The notes under the pieces: generated by a model | Told to the model about the DNA's origin: nothing | Database searches by the model: none | What the model saw: the letters and a program-made list of their open reading frames with translations, nothing else | Assembly: GCA_035286585.1 (NCBI GenBank) | Contig: DATEDC010000147.1 | Span: 1 to 48,603, forward strand | Source: DSOS01 sp035286585 | GTDB taxonomy: Bacteria; Chloroflexota; Anaerolineae; Anaerolineales; UBA4823 | Length of the DNA stretch: 48,603 bases | Direction: 5' to 3' | In this document: one piece after another, positions 23,656 to 32,378 of the stretch | How positions within the stretch are numbered: the first letter of the stretch is position 1 | Layout of the letters: every line of letters starts with the position of its first letter | Made by a program: the position numbers and the translations under genes

Positions 23656-23681
23656 GGTTGGTCAGCCGGCTTTGAAAGCAG

Positions 23682-25214
23682 CTATTTGGCGTAATCGATC
23701 GAGCGGGTCTCGCGGATCACGGTCACTTTAATCTGACCGGGATACTGCATGGTTTCTTCGATTTGTTTGGCGATATCCCGCGCCAGGCGGATCGATTCGA
23801 GATCATCGATCTCCTCTGGCTTGACAAAAATGCGCACCTCGCGCCCGGCCTGGAGGGCGTAACTCTGGCTGACACCCTGGTAGGAATTAGCCATATCCTC
23901 CAGGGTGCGCACGCGCTTGATGTACTGCTCCAGGTTTTCCCTGCGGGCGCCCGGTCGAGCGCCGGAGATGGCATCCGCCGTCTCGACGATCACCGCCTCA
24001 ACAGTTTCTTGCTCTGTCTCATGGTGGTGAGAAGCGATGGCGTTGACTACCTTTGGATTGACCCCATACCGGCGGGCGAAATCAGCGCCTAATTGGGCGT
24101 GCGTGCCCTCCACGTTATGGTCCATCGCTTTTCCCAGGTCGTGGAGCAGCGCGCCAGCCTTCGCAACTTCGATATCCGCGCCGAGCTCGGCGGCGACCAC
24201 TGCTGCCAGGTGGGCAGTTTCTACTGCATGAGCCAGTTGGTTCTGCCCGTAGGAAGTGCGGAACTTCAGCCGACCGAGCATCTTCAGAACCTCAGGATGC
24301 AAACCTGGAACGCCAGCGTCGTAAGCTGCCTGCTCTCCCGCCTCACTGATGATGCGCTCGACTTCCTTCTGCTCATTTTTCAAGATCTTCTCGATATGGG
24401 CCGGATGGATGCGCCCATCTAATACCAGCTTTGCCAGCGCCCGGCGCGCGATTTCACGGCGTACGGGGTCGAAGCAGGAGATGGTTACCGCCTCCGGCGT
24501 GTCATCCACGATGACATCGACGCCGGCGATCTGCTCAAAAGCATGGATATTGCGCCCATTTCTCCCGATGATCCGTCCTTTCATTTCATCGGAGGGTAGG
24601 GGGACTGCCGAGGTGGTCACCTCGGTGACATGCTCCGAAGCAACTCGCTGAATAGCGGTGGTGATAATTTCCCGCGCTCTCTTTTCGCCATCTTCGTGAG
24701 CTTCGGCCTCTATCTGGCGGATAATCCGGGCCATTTCATTGCGGGCGTCTTTTTCGACCTCCGCGAGCAGCAAGTGGCGGGCTTCTTCCAGACTCATCTG
24801 AGAAATATTCTGCAGCTCCTCAATCTGCTGAGCGTAGAGCCGTTCCACATCGTTGGCGCGCTTGTCGACTGCCGATTGGCGCTTATTGAGCGCCACCTCA
24901 CGTTTTTCCAGGCGGTCGGTGCGGATATCCAGTTCTTCGCGGCGCTTCTGCAGGCGGTCGTCCTCCCGGTTGAGCTCATTCCTGCGCCGGGCTATCTCCG
25001 TATCGGCAGCCTGGCGGATTTCCAGAGCCTGGTCCCGAGCTTGCAATTCCAATTCGCCGGCCTTCTTCCTGGCCTGCTCCAAGATCTGGTTGGCGCTCTC
25101 TCTTTCTCTTTGTAGTGTTTTTTCGGCAATGACTTGCCGGATATAGTATCCAATCCCAACGCCCAGGACCAGAGCCACGATCGTGATGGGTAACCAGAAA
25201 GTTAAACCGTTCAT
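23682..25214 (-). CDS. rny: Ribonuclease Y
   Basis: RNase Y (510 aa) is a membrane-anchored endonuclease that starts mRNA decay. In order: an N-terminal transmembrane helix (about residues 5-26), a long charged coiled coil (about 30-190), a KH domain with GRNGRN near 215, and an HD domain with LLHDLGKAMDH near 355 and a following ASHHHE motif. The ATG overlaps the recX stop by four bases. Length matches the family. A terminator follows at 23611-23655. Confidence 0.97.
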   Translation of the reverse strand: MNGLTFWLPITIVALVLGVGIGYYIRQVIAEKTLQRERESANQILEQARKKAGELELQARDQALEIRQAADTEIARRRNELNREDDRLQKRREELDIRTDRLEKREVALNKRQSAVDKRANDVERLYAQQIEELQNISQMSLEEARHLLLAEVEKDARNEMARIIRQIEAEAHEDGEKRAREIITTAIQRVASEHVTEVTTSAVPLPSDEMKGRIIGRNGRNIHAFEQIAGVDVIVDDTPEAVTISCFDPVRREIARRALAKLVLDGRIHPAHIEKILKNEQKEVERIISEAGEQAAYDAGVPGLHPEVLKMLGRLKFRTSYGQNQLAHAVETAHLAAVVAAELGADIEVAKAGALLHDLGKAMDHNVEGTHAQLGADFARRYGVNPKVVNAIASHHHETEQETVEAVIVETADAISGARPGARRENLEQYIKRVRTLEDMANSYQGVSQSYALQAGREVRIFVKPEEIDDLESIRLARDIAKQIEETMQYPGQIKVTVIRETRSIDYAK

Positions 25215-25879
25215 TTGTCTACCTCTTCAAATTGGGTTTCATCCTCAGTTTGGGTGTCATTCTGAATCTCAGACCAGACTCTGTGCACTGCAGCAGCTAT
25301 CGTGGTATAGGAAAAGCCGCGCCGCGCCAGGTGTGCGTACATTTTTTTACGAAAATCCAGCCAGTTCAAGGCTGCGAGTTTTTTCAAGTATTTGAGAGCT
25401 GATTGATAGGCCAGCTCGTCTTCCTCGAGGTCTTCCAAAGCCTCTGCGATGGCGTCTTGGGCGATGCCTTTTTGCTTGAGCTCATAAGCCAGCGCCCGGC
25501 GCCCACGAGGGCGAAATTCTGCCCGGTTCTCAATCCACTGAGATGCAAATCGTCTGTCGTCGATCAATCCACTCTCGTTCAGGCGGCTGACGGTTTCGTC
25601 GACCAGCTCCGGTAGAACTCCATGGTGGGCAAGCTGGGCGCGAATCTCCGCCTCGGTGCGATTTCGATGGCTTAAGAATTTCAATGCTCTCTGGAATGCA
25701 GTCTCGCGCTCGTCATCAGCCTGGAGCTGGGCAATTTTCTCGGAGCTCAGCTCCTGCCCGATATTCAGCCAGGCGGCGAGGATGCGCGCCAGTCCAAAGG
25801 CAAATTCGCCATCCAGATAAATATTCACCCGTTGATTGTTATGTTTTTGTACCTGCAACGCAGTTATTTTCCGTGCCAT
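25211..25879 (-). CDS. recX: RecX regulatory protein
   Basis: RecX (222 aa) binds RecA filaments and limits their growth. The three-helix repeats are visible (ALKFLSHRNRTEAEIRAQL, ESGLIDDRRFASQWIENR, LARRGFSYTTIAAAV). The frame is open further upstream, but ATG 25879 gives the family-like start and follows GGGAAGA. The first residues ITALQVQKHNNQRVNIYLDG-like match an N-terminal extension common in Gram-positive RecX. It is coupled to rny by a four-base overlap; recA is not in the window. Confidence 0.92.
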   Translation of the reverse strand: MARKITALQVQKHNNQRVNIYLDGEFAFGLARILAAWLNIGQELSSEKIAQLQADDERETAFQRALKFLSHRNRTEAEIRAQLAHHGVLPELVDETVSRLNESGLIDDRRFASQWIENRAEFRPRGRRALAYELKQKGIAQDAIAEALEDLEEDELAYQSALKYLKKLAALNWLDFRKKMYAHLARRGFSYTTIAAAVHRVWSEIQNDTQTEDETQFEEVDK

Positions 25880-25908
25880 AGACTTTGTCTTCCCAAACAA
25901 ACGACGAA

Positions 25909-25942
25909 CAGCCGTGATCTCACCTTGGTTGGACCACGGCTG
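25909..25942 (-). promoter_or_regulatory. Hairpin in the recX leader
   Basis: CAGCCGTG at 25909-25916 pairs exactly with CACGGCTG at 25935-25942 around 18 nt. Read toward recX it is followed by TTCGTCGTTTGTTT, a moderately T-rich stretch, about 30 nt before the recX start. It could act as a weak attenuator, but the T content is broken by G and C. No SOS-box consensus is seen nearby. Confidence 0.4.
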
Positions 25943-26535
25943 CAAGCTTGACTTCCCCGATCTCAATTATCAGAAAACCCGGATAGGCGGAATGCCTTGG
26001 AGAAATTACCTGATCTCCTCAGCCTGATAACATCAAACGTCACGCCTCCAAAAATCTACCCTGCCTATCCATCATTGTTTGACGCTGGTGATTATGTTCT
26101 GGTAATTATGATTATCCTCATCAGGCAATTGTATCTTTTAAGGCGACATATACCATCACATACCTGAGCTATCAAATATCTGAGACCAGTCTTTAGCAAA
26201 AGTCAAATTTACACTACCACGGCCGCAACATATCAGTGAAAAAATTATGCGGCGAAGTTATCCATCTGCTCTAAGGATATAAATTGGGCTATTTTCGCCC
26301 GCTTTCACATCTTTTTCCATTATACATTAATTTTGCGCAGTGGTGTGTAATTGGTGCTTTAGGAACAGCCTGGAATTTGTGCGCCAACCTGACCCGTGGT
26401 ATATTTGATCGGGCAGGTTATACTCTCAATAATGTGACAAAAGCTACTTCCCAAACTGGAGAAGGTATGTGAACATTAGCTGGTATATTCAGCCGTAGAA
26501 TGCCACTGGTAGGATTTAAAATAAAGGAGCGATCC
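25943..26535. other. AT-rich intergenic region between recX and maeB
   Basis: About 590 bp with no convincing gene; it is clearly more AT-rich than its surroundings. Since recX and maeB diverge, both promoters should be here. One plus-strand candidate is TTTACA, 17 bp, TATCAG near 26205-26235. The word GGTATAT recurs (near 26397, near 26481, and inverted near 26150). A weak GGGC/GCCC hairpin lies near 26287. A small RNA or decayed gene cannot be excluded. Confidence 0.5.
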
Positions 26536-28800
26536 ATGTCAAGAATCACCCGCGAAGAAGCCCTTGAATACCACCGGCTGGATGGCAGACCGGGCAAAAT
26601 TTCCGTCGTGCCTACCAAGCCGATGGCAACTCAGCGCGACCTCAGCCTGGCTTACACACCCGGCGTCGCTGTGCCTGTGCTCGAGATCGAAAAGGATCCC
26701 CAGCTTGGCTATGAGTACACTTCGAAAGGGAACCTGGTAGCAGTGGTTTCCAACGGCACCGCCATTCTCGGTCTTGGCGACCGGGGGGCGCTGGCTTCCA
26801 AGCCAGTTATGGAAGGCAAAGGAGTGCTGTTTAAGCGCTTTGCCGATGTGGATGTGTTCGACATCGAAGTGAATACCCACGATCCGGATGAGCTTATCCG
26901 GGTGGTGGCAGCTATCTCTCCTACTTTCGGAGGCATCAACCTGGAGGATATCAAAGCGCCCGAGTGTTTCTATATCGAGGAGACGCTCAAAGAGATGCTC
27001 GATATCCCGGTATTCCACGATGACCAGCATGGAACGGCTATCATATCGGGGGCGGCTTTGCTCAATGGGCTGGAGGTCGTGGGCAAGTCTATCGCGGAGG
27101 TGAAAATTGCGATCTCCGGGGCCGGCGCTTCTGCGATCTCCTGCGCCGAGCTCATGGTCCGCCTGGGCGCCAACCGGGAAAATATCCTGCTGGTGGATTC
27201 GCAGGGCGTCGTTTACAAAAGCCGTTCAAAAGGCATGAACAAGTATAAAGAACGCTTTGCTCACGAAACCGAGGCGCGCGATCTGGCCGATGCAGTGCGC
27301 GACGCCGATGTCTTCTACGGTCTGTCCGTGGCGGATATCCTTACCCCTGAAATGGTCAAGACCATGGCAAAGCGCCCTTTGATCTTTGCCATGGCTAATC
27401 CAGACCCTGAGATCAAATACGAACTTGCCAAAGAGGCTCGTCCGGATGCAATCGTGGCAACCGGGCGATCGGATTACCCAAACCAGATCAATAATGTTTT
27501 AGGCTTTCCCTTCATCTTCCGCGGCGCTTTGGATGTGCGCGCCAGAGCGATCAACGAGGAAATGAAGGTAGCTGCCTGCCTTGCCTTGTCAGCCCTGACC
27601 AAGGAGGATGTCCCCGACAGTGTGCTGCGCGCTTACGGACTGGACAGCCTGAAATTTGGGGAGGACTACATCATCCCCAAGCCATTAGACCCGCGGGTTC
27701 TCCTGTGGGAGGCGCCTGCAGTGGCAAAAGCCGCCATGGAAACAGGAGCTGCCCGCCGCCAGATCGATCTGGATAAGTATCGGGAACAACTCGCCTTCCG
27801 CCAGGGGATAGGCGAGCAGGTACGTTATTACATTATGAATCAGGCCAGGAGCTGCCCGGAGAAAAAACGAGTAGTTTTTGCCGAAGGCGAGGAGACCAAA
27901 ATCATCCGCGCTGCATCCCAGGTATCAGATGAGGGTATTGGCATTCCTGTCCTGATTGGACGCCCGGAAGTGATCCAGCAAAAGATCACCGCTTTGGGCC
28001 TCGATTGCCATCCTGTGATCGTGGATCCGAATGCCTTCGAGCGCATCGAGGAATACGCGAGTGTATATTACGGTTTGCGCCAGCGTAAAGGCGTGGTCAT
28101 GAAAGACGCGTATAAACTCGTGCGAGACCCGAACGTATTTGGCCCAATGATGGTCTTGATGGGGGATGCCGACGCCTCCGTCTCAGGCCTGACCTTTGAC
28201 TATCCCGAGGTGATTCGGCCTGCCCTTCAGATTCACCATACTCATCCAGGGGCAAGGCGCGCGGCCGGTGTTTACATCATGATCGTGGACAATCGCACTT
28301 ACCTGTTCACCGACGCGACGGTCAATATCGATCCAACCGCCGAAGATCTGGCCGATATTGCCTGCCTCTCTGCCGATTTTGCCCGCCAGCTCGGCCTGGA
28401 ACCGCGGGTAGCCCTGCTATCTTTCTCGAATTTTGGCAGCACGCCCCATCCGCTTTCGGATAAGGTCCGCAAAGCAGTGGAGATCATCCGCGAAAGGTGC
28501 CCCGATTTTGCCGTCGATGGCGAGATGCAGGCCGATACAGCGGTCGTCCCGGAGATCATCGAGGAGCGCTACCCCTTCAGCCTTGTGAAAGACGCCAATG
28601 TGCTGGTCTTCCCTTCGCTGGAGTCTGCCAATATCGCCTACAAGCTGCTCGCCCGCCTGGGAAACGCACAGGCGATCGGTCCCATCTTACTGGGCGTAGG
28701 CGCGCCGGTCCACGTGCTGCAAACTGGCGACGAAGTGCGCGATATCGTCAATATCGCCGCAGTAGCCGTCATGGATGCGATGAATCGAAAGGGGTGCTAA
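26536..28800 (+). CDS. maeB: NADP-dependent malic enzyme with phosphotransacetylase-like domain
   Basis: The 754-aa protein has an N-terminal malic enzyme (malate plus NAD(P) to pyruvate, CO2 and NAD(P)H), with SLAYTPGVA (catalytic tyrosine), EGKGVLFKRFADVDVFDIEV and the nucleotide-binding ISGAGASAI, and a C-terminal phosphotransacetylase-like domain from about residue 430, a known regulatory fusion in MaeB proteins. AAAGGAG at 26523-26529 selects ATG 26536 over an upstream in-frame ATG at 26500. It lies after a long gap and heads a small group with two downstream genes. Confidence 0.95.
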   Translation: MSRITREEALEYHRLDGRPGKISVVPTKPMATQRDLSLAYTPGVAVPVLEIEKDPQLGYEYTSKGNLVAVVSNGTAILGLGDRGALASKPVMEGKGVLFKRFADVDVFDIEVNTHDPDELIRVVAAISPTFGGINLEDIKAPECFYIEETLKEMLDIPVFHDDQHGTAIISGAALLNGLEVVGKSIAEVKIAISGAGASAISCAELMVRLGANRENILLVDSQGVVYKSRSKGMNKYKERFAHETEARDLADAVRDADVFYGLSVADILTPEMVKTMAKRPLIFAMANPDPEIKYELAKEARPDAIVATGRSDYPNQINNVLGFPFIFRGALDVRARAINEEMKVAACLALSALTKEDVPDSVLRAYGLDSLKFGEDYIIPKPLDPRVLLWEAPAVAKAAMETGAARRQIDLDKYREQLAFRQGIGEQVRYYIMNQARSCPEKKRVVFAEGEETKIIRAASQVSDEGIGIPVLIGRPEVIQQKITALGLDCHPVIVDPNAFERIEEYASVYYGLRQRKGVVMKDAYKLVRDPNVFGPMMVLMGDADASVSGLTFDYPEVIRPALQIHHTHPGARRAAGVYIMIVDNRTYLFTDATVNIDPTAEDLADIACLSADFARQLGLEPRVALLSFSNFGSTPHPLSDKVRKAVEIIRERCPDFAVDGEMQADTAVVPEIIEERYPFSLVKDANVLVFPSLESANIAYKLLARLGNAQAIGPILLGVGAPVHVLQTGDEVRDIVNIAAVAVMDAMNRKGC

Positions 28801-28824
28801 AAGGCGCATATTTGGAGGCCTTGT

Positions 28825-29316
28825 TTGGAGCAAGTTATCCGTATTTGTTTTGTCTGTCTGGGAAATATCGTCCGCAGCCCTCTGGCTGAAGGCCTGTTCA
28901 AAGAGCAGGCCAGGCAGCGCGGCGTCGAGCATAAATACCGGGTCGATTCCGCCGGCACCAGCGCCTGGCATGTTGGCGAGCCGCCCGATTGGCGGATGCG
29001 CCGCGTAGCCTCGCGCCACGGCTTGAACTACGATGGGGCAGCGCGCCAGATTCGACGGGACGATTTCAGGAAGTTCGATTTGATCATCGCCATGGACGCC
29101 CACAACCGGGATGACCTGTTGGCGATATGCGACAATCCGGAAGATCGCCAAAATATCCATCTACTCCGGGAGTACGATCCCTTAGGGGAGGCGGAGTCCT
29201 CGGTCCCCGATCCGTACTACGGCGGTATGGATGGCTTTGAAGAGGTGTACCGGATTATCGCTCGTTCTGTACAGGGCCTGATCGAGCACCTGGAGACGGA
29301 GAGCGTAAAGCGTTGA
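28825..29316 (+). CDS. Low-molecular-weight protein-tyrosine/arginine phosphatase
   Basis: The 163-aa protein has the phosphatase loop C-x5-R at Cys11-Arg17 (CLGNIVRS) and the acid aspartate in VPDPYYGG near residue 130. It may remove phosphate from tyrosine or arginine residues. Position 16 is Val where many relatives have a second cysteine (CLGNICRS) used in redox control, so that switch would be missing. The start is TTG 28825, supported by GGAGG at 28814-28818 with 6-nt spacing. It follows maeB by 24 nt and precedes the kinase by 13 nt. Confidence 0.92.
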   Translation: MEQVIRICFVCLGNIVRSPLAEGLFKEQARQRGVEHKYRVDSAGTSAWHVGEPPDWRMRRVASRHGLNYDGAARQIRRDDFRKFDLIIAMDAHNRDDLLAICDNPEDRQNIHLLREYDPLGEAESSVPDPYYGGMDGFEEVYRIIARSVQGLIEHLETESVKR

Positions 29317-29329
29317 CGAACAGAAATTA

Positions 29330-30181
29330 ATGATCCCTGACGCAGTGTCCAACTGGCTCATGGAACGCGGCTTTGGTAAAGTGGTTTCCAACCAAGATAC
29401 TGGCGGCGGTTGCATCAACAACGGGGCGATTCTGAGCACGCGAGCTGGGGCTACATTTTTCCTGAAGACCAATACCCGAGCGCCCCGAGATATGTTCGCC
29501 CGCGAGGCCGAGGGCTTACGAGCCCTGGACATCCCGGGCGCGCCTCGGGTACCCAAGCCATACCTTTGGGGCGCAGACTACCTGTTGCTGGAGGATCTTT
29601 CCCCGGCGAGGCGCCTGGCGGATTACTGGGCTGTGCTTGGCCAGCAGCTCGCTCATCTGCATCAGCATACCCACACCGAATTCGGCTTCCAGCATGATAA
29701 TTACATCGGCAGCACGCCGCAGCCCAATCCCTGGACGACCGACGGTCATGCCTTCTTCGGTGAACACCGCCTGTTGTATCAGGCTCAGCTGGCAGAATCC
29801 AGGGGTTTATTAGCTGGCGCAGAGGTGCGCAGGGTGGAGAGACTGGCGGCAAATCTGCAGGCGCTGGTGCCGGTTCAGCCTGCGTCGCTTATCCACGGGG
29901 ATCTATGGAGCGGTAATGTGCTGGCCGATGCGCACGGGAGCCCTGCCCTGATCGACCCGGCTGCTCACTATGGCTGGGCTGAAGCTGAATTGGGGATGAC
30001 CGCCCTTTTCGGCGCTTTCCCGGCAGAGTTCTATGAGGCTTATCAGGAAATCCGCACTCTGGAAGGCGATTACCAGCAGCGATTTCCGCTCTACAATTTG
30101 TATCACCTGCTCAATCACTTGAACCTGTTCGGTGGGGGATATCGAAGTCAGGTTTTATCCATTCTGAGAAGATATGCATAA
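29330..30181 (+). CDS. Fructosamine/ketosamine-3-kinase family protein
   Basis: This 283-aa protein kinase-like enzyme matches the FN3K family, which phosphorylates Amadori sugars on proteins so they fall off. Visible motifs: TGGGCINNG near residue 24, FFLKTN with the ATP lysine at 46, LLLEDL, catalytic HGDLWSGN near 190 and metal-binding IDPAAHYGWAEAELGM after it. The neighbouring gene is a low-molecular-weight phosphatase; fusions or pairs of these two families occur elsewhere, suggesting a shared role in deglycation. Substrate not known. Confidence 0.9.
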   Translation: MIPDAVSNWLMERGFGKVVSNQDTGGGCINNGAILSTRAGATFFLKTNTRAPRDMFAREAEGLRALDIPGAPRVPKPYLWGADYLLLEDLSPARRLADYWAVLGQQLAHLHQHTHTEFGFQHDNYIGSTPQPNPWTTDGHAFFGEHRLLYQAQLAESRGLLAGAEVRRVERLAANLQALVPVQPASLIHGDLWSGNVLADAHGSPALIDPAAHYGWAEAELGMTALFGAFPAEFYEAYQEIRTLEGDYQQRFPLYNLYHLLNHLNLFGGGYRSQVLSILRRYA

Positions 30182-30282
30182 ATCATGAGTTAAAACCGGG
30201 TCTGAATCGGCTTCGTATAGCCTGTTTACACAATTGTATGGCCCCAAAAGCTTAAATTATTGCTGCCAGTTGCTCGAAACAC

Positions 30283-30311
30283 TTGCAATTCGGACAATTA
30301 TCGTATATACT
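30283..30311 (+). promoter_or_regulatory. Promoter of the dcw cluster
   Basis: TTGCAA (30283-30288) and TATACT (30306-30311) are exactly 17 bp apart, with the start of transcription expected near 30318. The MraZ-type repeats begin right after the -10 box. Confidence 0.75.
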
Positions 30312-30346
30312 GTGTGTGTTTGTGGGATAAAGTGGGAGAAAGTGGA
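30312..30346 (+). promoter_or_regulatory. MraZ operator: phased GTGGG direct repeats
   Basis: GTGGG at 30322-30326 and 30332-30336 and GTGGA at 30342-30346 recur every 10 bp; GTGTG at 30312-30316 is in the same register as a degenerate fourth copy. MraZ proteins are known to bind TGGGN repeats with 5-nt spacers upstream of mraZ. Here they cover the transcription start, so MraZ should repress its own cluster. Confidence 0.8.
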
Positions 30347-30369
30347 ACGCCGGTGCACTTCCGGCGTTC
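30345..30369 (+). promoter_or_regulatory. 9-bp hairpin in the mraZ leader
   Basis: Bases 30345-30353 pair perfectly with 30361-30369 around a 7-nt loop. The stem begins inside the third MraZ repeat and ends 14 nt before the AAGGT ribosome site. No T-run follows. It may protect the 5' end of the long mRNA or affect translation. Confidence 0.55.
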
Positions 30370-30394
30370 ACCAATTAAGGATAAGGTAGAACAT

Positions 30395-30832
30395 ATGTTC
30401 ACGGGTCAGACCCGGCACAATCTGGATAATAAGGGACGGCTCACTATTCCTTCCCGTTATCGCGATTTGCTCGAACAAGGCGCTTATGTGACCCAGGGCT
30501 TCGATACCAATTTAATGATTTGGACACTGACAGCGTTCGAAACGATCTACAAGAGTGTAAACCGGATGAGCATCACTGACCCGAACTCCCGCTTGCTACG
30601 CCGCCTGATTTTCGCAAACGGCGAGAAAGTCGAGGTGGATAGGGCAGGGCGTATTCTCATCCCGCAATATCTTCGCCAGTTTGCCGGGCTGGATGGCGAG
30701 GTGGTGATCGTCGGTGTGGGGGATTACTTTGAAATTTGGTCTCCCGACATGTGGTCTCAACAAATGGCGCAGCTTCAAGACAGCAGCGCCAATACCCAGC
30801 GTTTCGAAGCCTTTGATCTGGCTACCGGCTGA
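30395..30832 (+). CDS. mraZ: Transcriptional regulator MraZ
   Basis: MraZ (145 aa) is a DNA-binding repressor with two SpoVT/AbrB-like halves: LDNKGRLTIPSRYRD near residue 11 and VDRAGRILIPQYLRQ near 78, each with the DxxxR signature. It forms rings that bind direct repeats in its own promoter, seen at 30312-30346. The frame is open from 30260, but ATG 30395 has AAGGT at 30383-30387 and the family start MFTGQTRHNLD. Confidence 0.97.
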   Translation: MFTGQTRHNLDNKGRLTIPSRYRDLLEQGAYVTQGFDTNLMIWTLTAFETIYKSVNRMSITDPNSRLLRRLIFANGEKVEVDRAGRILIPQYLRQFAGLDGEVVIVGVGDYFEIWSPDMWSQQMAQLQDSSANTQRFEAFDLATG

Positions 30833-30861
30833 TCTCGAAATAGCCATTTGCCTGACTGGCA

Positions 30862-31779
30862 ATGCACCGTCCAGTACTTTACCATGAAATACTACTTGCT
30901 TTGCGACCGAAACCGGGTGGTCGTTACGTTGACTGCACGATAGGGGCAGGAGGCCACGCAGAGGGAATCCTGCGAGCTTCGAGCCCGGATGGTTGTTTGC
31001 TGGGTCTGGATTTGGACCCGGCAGCCATCGACCTGGCCGGGAGACGCCTGGCAGAGTTTGGGGCGCGGGTCACCATGGCGCAGGGTTCCTACGCCTCGCT
31101 GCGGGATCATCTGGCCGCTTTGGGTTGGAATGCGGTGGATGGGATCGTCATGGATCTAGGGGTCTCCTCCATGCAGCTTGATACGCCGGAACGCGGTTTT
31201 TCTTTTCAAACCGATGCGCCCCTGGACATGCGTTTCGACCCGGATAATCCTGTCAGTGCGGCTGATCTTGTCAACAGGCTGCCTGAAACTGAGCTGGCTG
31301 AGATGATCTTCCGGTACAGCGATGAGAAGCGCGCACGCCAGGTGGCGCGTGCGATCATCGCCAGCCGACCAGTGACCACCACCGGCCAGCTCGCCAGGAT
31401 TGTTGCCAGCGCCACCGCCAGCCGTCGCCCTGGCTTCCACCCGGCAACAAGGACCTTTCAGGCTTTGCGCATTGCGGTCAATCGCGAAGTGGAAACCTTA
31501 GAGTCTGCCCTGCCGGAGGCGGCTGCCGCATTGGCGCCTGGCGGCAGGCTGGCTGTAATCGCTTTTCATTCGATCGAGGATCGTATCGTCAAGCAGTTTT
31601 TCCGCCGCGAAAGCCAGGATTGCCTTTGCCCGCCCAGGCAGCCGGTCTGCACCTGCGGTCACCGGGCGACTTTGCAGGTGATCACTGGGAAACCTATTAG
31701 GCCGCGACCCGAAGAAGTGGATCAAAACCGGCGGGCACGCAGCGCTCGTTTGCGGATTGCAGAAAAATTAGCACCCTAA
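30862..31779 (+). CDS. rsmH: 16S rRNA (cytosine-1402-N4) methyltransferase
   Basis: RsmH (305 aa) methylates C1402 in the decoding centre. HRPVLYHEILLAL at the start, the SAM loop DCTIGAGGHAEGIL, GIVMDLGVSSMQLD and the end region RARSARLRIAEKL are family blocks. Paired cysteines lie in a C-rich loop (CLCPPRQPVCTCG) late in the protein. The ATG lacks a clear ribosome site despite a 29-nt gap after mraZ. Second gene of the cluster, as usual. Confidence 0.97.
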   Translation: MHRPVLYHEILLALRPKPGGRYVDCTIGAGGHAEGILRASSPDGCLLGLDLDPAAIDLAGRRLAEFGARVTMAQGSYASLRDHLAALGWNAVDGIVMDLGVSSMQLDTPERGFSFQTDAPLDMRFDPDNPVSAADLVNRLPETELAEMIFRYSDEKRARQVARAIIASRPVTTTGQLARIVASATASRRPGFHPATRTFQALRIAVNREVETLESALPEAAAALAPGGRLAVIAFHSIEDRIVKQFFRRESQDCLCPPRQPVCTCGHRATLQVITGKPIRPRPEEVDQNRRARSARLRIAEKLAP

Positions 31780-31898
31780 TAAATTTTAGCTCGACCGTTT
31801 ATCGTTCATTTATCACGCGGCTGGCGTTAGCTGGCATAACACTTGCAAATACCCAGTACAGACGGTTGTGTCCCGAGCTGCCGTTCGGAGGAATGTAT

Positions 31899-32378
31899 AT
31901 GGAACGCGTTCGTAACCTGACCCAAGCTTACTCGCAAGCGCCGTGGCGAAAGCAACTGAAGCTGATCGTGTTGTTTTTGCTTTGTGTTGTCTTTGCGGCT
32001 TTGATCGCAGGAATTTATCTTGATGTCACCGCCCGCGCAGCCACAATGGGGCGAGAGATCTTAATTATGCGCGCAGAGATCGAGGCGCAGGAATTGGAAA
32101 ACGCGGACCTGAGCTCCCAGTTGGCTGTGTTGACCTCAGCGACAGAAATGAGACCTCGGGCTCTTGAAATGGGCTTCATGCCTGTTGAAAGAGACGAAAT
32201 TATCTACGTGGTCGTGCCCGGCTATGTGCCTCCGCAAAAACCTGACCTGGCTCCACCACCAGCGCCGACAAAAGTGATCGCAGCCGCTTTGCCTGCGGAT
32301 TACAAGCAATCGCTTATCGATTGGTTTCGCGAACAAATTATTCCAACGCTCAGCCGTGCTGTCGAGGTAAGCCCATGA
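31899..32378 (+). CDS. ftsL: Cell-division protein FtsL-like
   Basis: The 159-aa protein has a basic N-terminus, one transmembrane helix at about residues 21-42 and a coiled coil (REILIMRAEIEAQELENADL near 50-70), then a proline-rich stretch (PPQKPDLAPPPAPTK). This layout and the position between rsmH and ftsI identify FtsL, a bitopic partner of FtsB and FtsQ that activates FtsWI. Sequence conservation in FtsL is low, so the call is mainly by topology and context. ATG 31899 fits GGAGGA at 31887-31892; 31893 would be too close. Confidence 0.85.
   Translation: MERVRNLTQAYSQAPWRKQLKLIVLFLLCVVFAALIAGIYLDVTARAATMGREILIMRAEIEAQELENADLSSQLAVLTSATEMRPRALEMGFMPVERDEIIYVVVPGYVPPQKPDLAPPPAPTKVIAAALPADYKQSLIDWFREQIIPTLSRAVEVSP

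Noticed and set aside
26284..26318. Intrinsic terminator in the recX-maeB gap
   Set aside because: The GGGC/GCCC stem has only four pairs and the T-rich stretch is broken and distant.
26284..26472. 62-codon plus-strand ORF in the AT-rich gap
   Set aside because: It starts with TTG, lacks a ribosome site, overlaps promoter-like boxes and has no family resemblance.
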